From assembly GCA_947628385.1 (NCBI GenBank), contig CANQZS010000048.1:1-10002 (forward strand): a stretch of DNA of 10,002 nucleotides. The letters run 5' to 3'. This DNA comes from an uncultured Clostridia bacterium (GTDB taxonomy: Bacteria > Bacillota > Clostridia > Oscillospirales > Ruminococcaceae). Shown one piece after another: positions 6,167-10,002 of the stretch. A program made the position numbers and the translations under genes. The stretch's first letter is position 1; every line of letters begins with the position of its first letter. A model generated the notes under the pieces. The model was not told the origin of the DNA, did no database searches, and saw only the letters and a list, made by a program, of their open reading frames with translations.

Positions 6167-6206
6167 GCGTGCGGCTGCGGAATTACAGCTTCCTCGGAAA
6201 GCACGC
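6167..6206 (+). other. Possible folded leader upstream of the glucokinase gene
   Basis: In the 155-bp gap between manA and glucokinase, GCGTGC (6167-6172) pairs with GCACGC (6201-6206) around an inner hairpin GGCTG/CAGCT (6173-6177 and 6186-6190, one G-U). A separate 7-bp hairpin, ATATGCC/GGCATAT (6112-6133), lies upstream. Neither is followed by a T run, so they are not intrinsic terminators. No known riboswitch consensus was recognised, and no convincing promoter was found in the gap. Confidence 0.3.
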
Positions 6207-6238
6207 AGGCATAAATTAAATGAAAGGCTGGTAGAAAA

Positions 6239-7192
6239 ATGAAATACTACATCGGTATCGACCTCGGCGGGACCAACATCAAGGCAGGCGTGGTAAACGA
6301 AAATTTCGAGATCATAGGCAAGGCTAAGACAAAGACTCTTTGTCCCCGTCCCGCAAAGGAGATCGCAGACGATATGGCAAAGGTGGGCATTGAAGCCTGC
6401 AAGGACGCTGGTATCTCCGTTGACGACGTTGAATGGATAGGCATTGGCACTCCCGGGATCGCCGACAACATCAACGGAACTATCCCCTATTCCAACAATC
6501 TGGGATTCAAGGACGTTCCTATAAGAAAATATATTCAGGAACATATAAACAAGCCCGTTTACGTTGCAAACGACGCAAACGCTGCGGCTTACGGTGAATT
6601 TGTTGCCGGCGCGGCAAGAGGCGCGACCGACGCAGTATGCATTACCCTTGGAACGGGCGTCGGCGCAGGCGTTATCATTGACGGAAAGATCATCACCGGA
6701 CGAAACCTTGCGGGAACCGAGATCGGTCATATGGTGATCGAGGTTGACGGTCCTCAATGTACCTGCGGCAGAAAGGGCTGCTTTGAGGTCTTCTCCTCCG
6801 CCACGGGACTTGTGAACATGACCAAGGAGGCAATTGCCGCTCACCCCGACAGTATCCTTAAAGAATATGCCGAAAAGGACGGTCACACCTCCGCACGTCA
6901 CGCATTTGACGCTATGCGTGCAGGCGATAAAGCCGGCAAGGAGGTCGTTGACAAATATATCAAATATCTTGCTGCGGGAATTACAAACGTTATCAATATT
7001 TTCCAGCCGGATATTCTCTGCATAGGCGGCGGAGTATGCAATGAGGGCGACCCGCTCCTTGTTCCCATGAAAGAGCTTGTGGCTAAGGAAATTTACACCA
7101 GAATGCTTACCAAGAATACCAAGATCACCGTAGCGGAGCTTGGCAATGACGCGGGAATAATCGGCGCGGCGTTCCTTGGAAATGCGCAGTAA
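6239..7192 (+). CDS. glcK: ROK-family glucokinase
   Basis: A cytoplasmic sugar kinase of 317 residues that phosphorylates glucose with ATP to glucose 6-phosphate. The N-terminal phosphate loop is YYIGIDLGGTNIKAG (D8, G10-G11, T12, N13, K15). The catalytic base is D112 in ANDANAAAYGE, followed by TLGTGVGAGVIIDGKI. The ROK zinc site is complete: H164 in GTEIGHM, and C174, C176 and C181 in CTCGRKGC, followed by E183. The EIGHM sequence with E161 and H164 is the pattern of glucose-type ROK kinases. There is no N-terminal HTH, so it is an enzyme and not a ROK repressor. Its ribosome binding site (AAAGG, 6223-6227) is rather distant (11 nt). It lies 155 bp after manA and 11 bp before the next gene, in a hexose-feeding cluster. 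Preference for another hexose cannot be excluded from sequence. Confidence 0.93.
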   Translation: MKYYIGIDLGGTNIKAGVVNENFEIIGKAKTKTLCPRPAKEIADDMAKVGIEACKDAGISVDDVEWIGIGTPGIADNINGTIPYSNNLGFKDVPIRKYIQEHINKPVYVANDANAAAYGEFVAGAARGATDAVCITLGTGVGAGVIIDGKIITGRNLAGTEIGHMVIEVDGPQCTCGRKGCFEVFSSATGLVNMTKEAIAAHPDSILKEYAEKDGHTSARHAFDAMRAGDKAGKEVVDKYIKYLAAGITNVINIFQPDILCIGGGVCNEGDPLLVPMKELVAKEIYTRMLTKNTKITVAELGNDAGIIGAAFLGNAQ

Positions 7193-7203
7193 GGGGAAGT
7201 CCC

Positions 7204-7770
7204 ATGAGCAAATTTGACTTTCTGAATTTTTCGGAACAGCAGGACGCGGAAGCTTTTATGCAAAAGCAAAAGGAACACGCTTCCCTTAAAAGGGAAAGCC
7301 TTGACGATATTCCGGGGAAAGAGATAGTCCACGCCGTGACCTCTTGGATAGAGGGAAAATTCGACGAGGACTGGCGTAATATGTGCGAGGTGATAAATTC
7401 ACTTCCCACGCCCTGTCTGAATATCTACTGCGCGGACTATGTAACAAAGGAAGTGCTGAACGGCGGCTTTGCGCAGGCATTTTTCAACGCGTCGCGGGAT
7501 TATATCGGCGCGGCGGCTGAGGGGTTCCGCGCGGTGGGCTATCCTGAGCCTGCGGATATTATCGAAAGGGCTTTGAAGATAAATTTTGACAGCGGGAAAA
7601 AAGCTTCCGGTCACAGCATAGAGGATTTCCTTGCGCTTGCGGAAAATAATGAATATTCCGATCTTGACGAGGGATTCTCCAAAGCGTTCGATCCGGATAA
7701 ATTCGGCAGACTTGCAAAAAGGTACATTCTGAAATACAAAAAATATTTCGGTGAAGACAATTTAAATTAA
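7204..7770 (+). CDS. DUF4375 (DMP19-like) protein
   Basis: A 188-residue soluble, acidic protein. The signature is at residues 83-105, centred on EVLNGGFAQAFFN (83-95) followed by SRDYIGAAAEGF, which matches the conserved NGGF-x-Q-x-FFN block of DUF4375. The namesake Neisseria protein DMP19 is described as a DNA mimic that sequesters a transcription factor. Whether this homolog does so is unknown, since most DUF4375 proteins are uncharacterised. There are no membrane segments and no catalytic motif. AGGGGAAG (7192-7199) precedes the ATG closely. The gene lies 11 bp after glucokinase and 18 bp before the ilvD start, so it is surely co-transcribed with metabolic genes. That suggests a housekeeping or regulatory accessory role more than a defence one (inference). 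Confidence 0.82.
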   Translation: MSKFDFLNFSEQQDAEAFMQKQKEHASLKRESLDDIPGKEIVHAVTSWIEGKFDEDWRNMCEVINSLPTPCLNIYCADYVTKEVLNGGFAQAFFNASRDYIGAAAEGFRAVGYPEPADIIERALKINFDSGKKASGHSIEDFLALAENNEYSDLDEGFSKAFDPDKFGRLAKRYILKYKKYFGEDNLN

Positions 7771-7788
7771 ATGAAAGGACAGATAAAA

Positions 7789-9447
7789 ATGTTCAGTGAT
7801 TCTATTAAAAAAGGCGCGAACAATGCGCCGCACCGCGCGCTTTACCATGCGCTTGGTCTTACAAATGAGGAAATAGACCGTCCTCTGGTAGGTATCGTAA
7901 GCTCCTATAACGAGATCGTTCCGGGGCATATGAACATCGACAAAATTGTTGACGCGGTAAAATTAGGCGTTGCAATGGCAGGCGGAACTCCCATCGTTTT
8001 TCCTGCAATTGCTGTCTGTGACGGAATTGCAATGGGTCATAGGGGAATGAAATATTCTCTCGTTACCCGCGATCTTATTGCCGATTCCACAGAAGCTATG
8101 GCTCTGGCGCACGGCTTTGACGCCCTTGTTATGGTCCCGAACTGCGACAAGAACGTCCCCGGACTGCTTATGGCGGCGGCAAGACTTAATATCCCCACAA
8201 TATTCGTCAGCGGAGGTCCTATGCTTGCGGGACGTGTTGACGGCTGCAAAACGAGCTTTTCCAGCATTTCCGAAGCAGTGGGAAAATACGCCGCGGGAAC
8301 AATTGACGATAAAAAGCTTGAAGAGTACGAGATAAAGGGCTGTCCTACCTGCGGTTCATGCTCCGGAATGTATACCGCAAACTCCATGAACTGCCTTACC
8401 GAGGCTCTTGGAATGGGTCTTAAAGGAAACGGAACTATTCCCGCAGTTTATTCCCAGAGGATCGAACTTGCAAAACGCGCGGGTATGCAGGTAATGAAGC
8501 TTATCGAAAACGACATCAAGCCCCTTGACATCATGACCGAAAAAGCTTTCATGAATGCTCTTACCGTGGACATGGCTCTGGGCTGCTCCACAAACAGTAT
8601 GCTGCATCTTCCTGCAATTGCTCATGAGTGCGGAATTGACATAAATCTTGATGTTGCCAACGGCATAAGCGCGAAAACTCCTAACCTCTGCCACCTTGCT
8701 CCCGCAGGCGGCACATATATGGAGGATCTTAACGAAGCCGGCGGCGTTTACGCGGTAATGAACGAGCTTTCCAAGAAAGACCTGCTTAACCTTGACTGCA
8801 TGACCGTTACCGGAAAGACCGTAGGCGAAAATATAGCAAATTGCGTAAACAAGGATCCCGAAGTTATACGTCCTGTTGACGATCCATACAGCGCCACGGG
8901 AGGAATTGCCGTTCTCCGCGGAAATCTTGCTCCCGACAGCTGCGTAGTAAAGAGAAGCGCAGTCTGCGAGGAAATGCTCGTTCACAGCGGTCCCGCAAGA
9001 GTTTTTGACTGCGAGGAGGACGCTATGGCTGCCATTACGGGCGGAAAGATAAACGAGGGCGACGTAGTAGTTATCCGTTACGAGGGACCCAAGGGCGGTC
9101 CGGGCATGAGAGAAATGCTGAACCCCACTTCCGCGATAATGGGAATGGGACTTGGCAGCAAGGTAGCGCTCATCACCGACGGACGTTTCAGCGGCGCAAC
9201 AAGAGGCGCGGCAATAGGACACATCTCTCCGGAGGCTGCGGTAGGCGGAGTTATAGGAGTTGTAAACGAGGGAGATATTATCTCCATAAATATCCCAGAA
9301 AACACCATTACACTTGAAGTCCCGCAGGAGGAAATAGACCGCCGTCTGGCGAATTTCACGCCGAAGACAAAGGAGCTTCACGGCTATTTAAAGCGTTATG
9401 CAAAGCTTGTTACCTCCGGAGCACAGGGAGCTATCCTCAAGGATTAA
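7789..9447 (+). CDS. ilvD: Dihydroxy-acid dehydratase (IlvD)
   Basis: A 552-residue iron-sulfur enzyme that dehydrates 2,3-dihydroxy-3-methylbutanoate and its isoleucine-pathway analogue to the 2-keto acids, giving valine, leucine, isoleucine and pantothenate precursors. ILVD/EDD signatures are visible: NCDKNVPGLLMAA (C119, D120, K121) and GCPTCGSCSGMYTANSMNC (C185, C188, C191 region), then GGSTN-like GCSTNSMLHLPA, RYEGPKGGPGMREM and ITDGRFSGATRG. At the first cluster position the sequence is VPGHMN (G46), as in E. coli IlvD, not the PCN of [2Fe-2S] members, so an oxygen-labile [4Fe-4S] cluster is expected. Start: ATG 7789 has AAAGGA (7774-7779) 9 nt upstream. The in-frame ATG at 7771 contains that ribosome binding site and directly follows the previous stop. 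Length fits IlvD better than the longer phosphogluconate dehydratase (Edd). Confidence 0.95.
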   Translation: MFSDSIKKGANNAPHRALYHALGLTNEEIDRPLVGIVSSYNEIVPGHMNIDKIVDAVKLGVAMAGGTPIVFPAIAVCDGIAMGHRGMKYSLVTRDLIADSTEAMALAHGFDALVMVPNCDKNVPGLLMAAARLNIPTIFVSGGPMLAGRVDGCKTSFSSISEAVGKYAAGTIDDKKLEEYEIKGCPTCGSCSGMYTANSMNCLTEALGMGLKGNGTIPAVYSQRIELAKRAGMQVMKLIENDIKPLDIMTEKAFMNALTVDMALGCSTNSMLHLPAIAHECGIDINLDVANGISAKTPNLCHLAPAGGTYMEDLNEAGGVYAVMNELSKKDLLNLDCMTVTGKTVGENIANCVNKDPEVIRPVDDPYSATGGIAVLRGNLAPDSCVVKRSAVCEEMLVHSGPARVFDCEEDAMAAITGGKINEGDVVVIRYEGPKGGPGMREMLNPTSAIMGMGLGSKVALITDGRFSGATRGAAIGHISPEAAVGGVIGVVNEGDIISINIPENTITLEVPQEEIDRRLANFTPKTKELHGYLKRYAKLVTSGAQGAILKD

Positions 9448-9459
9448 AGGAGAATTCCA

Positions 9460-9897
9460 ATGAACAAAAAAATGACGGTGGGAAAGCTGACAGGGATAAT
9501 ATTCTGTATTCTCGCGGCGGCGTGTGCAATATTCCTTATGCTTCTCAGCGGATACACAGGCGGGCAGATGAAGCTGATAAACAAATACTGCACTGCAATT
9601 GAGCGGAGCGATCTTGATTCCTACAAAAAGTGCTACAGTGCGGCGGAGGCGGAGACTCTCACCGGATCCGATCTGGAAGCAAAGCGCAAGTCGGTATCGG
9701 ATATGCTCAGGATCGAGGATAATGAGGAGCTTCGTATCGACGCTGTTTTCAGGAGCCGCAAAAGGCTTGACAGCGGAGCATATCTTATCAATGCCGATCT
9801 TATAGTTTACAATGATTCCGAAAAAAAAGAGCTGAACGCGGACTTTGTACTTATCCGTGACAGCGGAAAATGGGTATTTTCAAACGAGGAACAATAA
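9460..9897 (+). CDS. Small membrane-anchored protein with a C-terminal extracytoplasmic domain
   Basis: A 145-residue protein. One N-terminal hydrophobic helix (about residues 10-31, IIFCILAAACAIFLMLLSG) follows a basic start, so the rest should lie outside the cell. Residues 36-145 read as two helices (KLINKYCTAIERSDLDSYKK onward) followed by beta strands ending in ADFVLIRDSGKWVFS. This helix-then-sheet order, with a final strand carrying KW, resembles NTF2-like or DUF4878-type domains of Gram-positive lipoproteins and anchored proteins. The fold is inferred by eye and the function is unknown. AAAGGAG (9446-9452) overlaps the ilvD stop and precedes the start by 7 nt. It is the last gene of the run and has no obvious link to branched-chain amino acid synthesis. 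Confidence 0.75.
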   Translation: MNKKMTVGKLTGIIFCILAAACAIFLMLLSGYTGGQMKLINKYCTAIERSDLDSYKKCYSAAEAETLTGSDLEAKRKSVSDMLRIEDNEELRIDAVFRSRKRLDSGAYLINADLIVYNDSEKKELNADFVLIRDSGKWVFSNEEQ

Positions 9898-9908
9898 AAA
9901 GTAATTAC

Positions 9909-10002
9909 TATTTTGCGCGAAGCGCAAAATATAAAGCTGGTCAAGCTGAGCCCAGCTTGCGGGGTCGAGGGGCGGCGCCCCTCGTCGCGCTCCGCAGAGC
10001 GC
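9909..10002. repeat. Array of four hairpins, probable dispersed palindromic intergenic element (cut by window end)
   Basis: Four successive inverted repeats fill the sequence. TATTTTGCGC/GCGCAAAATA (9909-9931) has a GAA loop. AAGCTGG/CCAGCTT (9934-9958) has an 11-nt loop. CGAGGGGC/GCCCCTCG (9966-9984) has a GGC loop. GCGCTC/GAGCGC (9987-10002) has a CGCA loop and its arm ends exactly at the window edge. There is no coding frame across it and no T run typical of a single terminator. After 9950 it is extremely GC-rich, unlike adjacent intergenic DNA. Such composition is typical of REP or MITE-like elements scattered in a genome. Copy number cannot be seen here. Confidence 0.6.

Noticed and set aside
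8356..9381. 341-codon open frame on the - strand
   Set aside because: Antisense to the conserved part of ilvD; long antisense frames follow from the codon bias here. The same holds for the - strand frames at 4950-5756 (over manA) and 6122-6901 (over glucokinase).

Overview
The window looks like chromosomal DNA from a strictly anaerobic, low-to-mid GC Gram-positive gut-type bacterium, most likely a Clostridia member of the Ruminococcus/Oscillospiraceae kind. This is inference, based on strong AGGAGG-like ribosome binding sites, near-consensus sigma-A promoters, a rubredoxin/flavodiiron oxygen-defence pair, an E. coli-type dihydroxy-acid dehydratase and a ROK glucokinase. No tRNA, rRNA, CRISPR array, transposase or phage gene is visible.

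Left part (1-1295, + strand): the 3' end of an unrecognised gene, then a four-helix membrane protein whose C-terminal tail contains three 51-bp tandem repeats and a lysine-rich end. This unit ends in a perfect hairpin terminator.

Second part (1290-2780, - strand): a rubredoxin gene followed by an A-type flavodiiron protein (FprA), both read from one strong promoter. A hairpin with a T run lies between the two genes and may lower expression of the second. The leftward terminator of this unit sits inside the 3' end of the convergent membrane-protein gene.

Third part (2885-4950): an AT-rich gene for a predicted lipoprotein made of three related domains (- strand), divergent from a small XRE-type repressor gene (+ strand). 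The 250-bp spacer between them carries two dyad symmetries that could be operators.

Right part (5006-9897, + strand): after two successive terminators a new, strong promoter drives manA (mannose-6-phosphate isomerase). It is followed by a ROK glucokinase, a DUF4375 (DMP19-like) protein, ilvD and a small membrane-anchored protein. The last four genes are tightly packed (11-18 bp gaps) and probably co-transcribed; a structured 155-bp gap lies between manA and glucokinase. manA and glucokinase both feed hexoses into glycolysis as hexose 6-phosphates. ilvD belongs to branched-chain amino acid and pantothenate synthesis.

The last ~95 bases are a dense run of four hairpins, very GC-rich after the first. 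It looks like a dispersed palindromic intergenic element cut by the window edge.

No clearly new multi-gene system is visible. The most interesting points are the terminal hairpin array, the terminator that shares DNA with a poly-lysine coding tail, the shortened metal-binding loop of the rubredoxin, and the triplicated lipoprotein with its divergent regulator.
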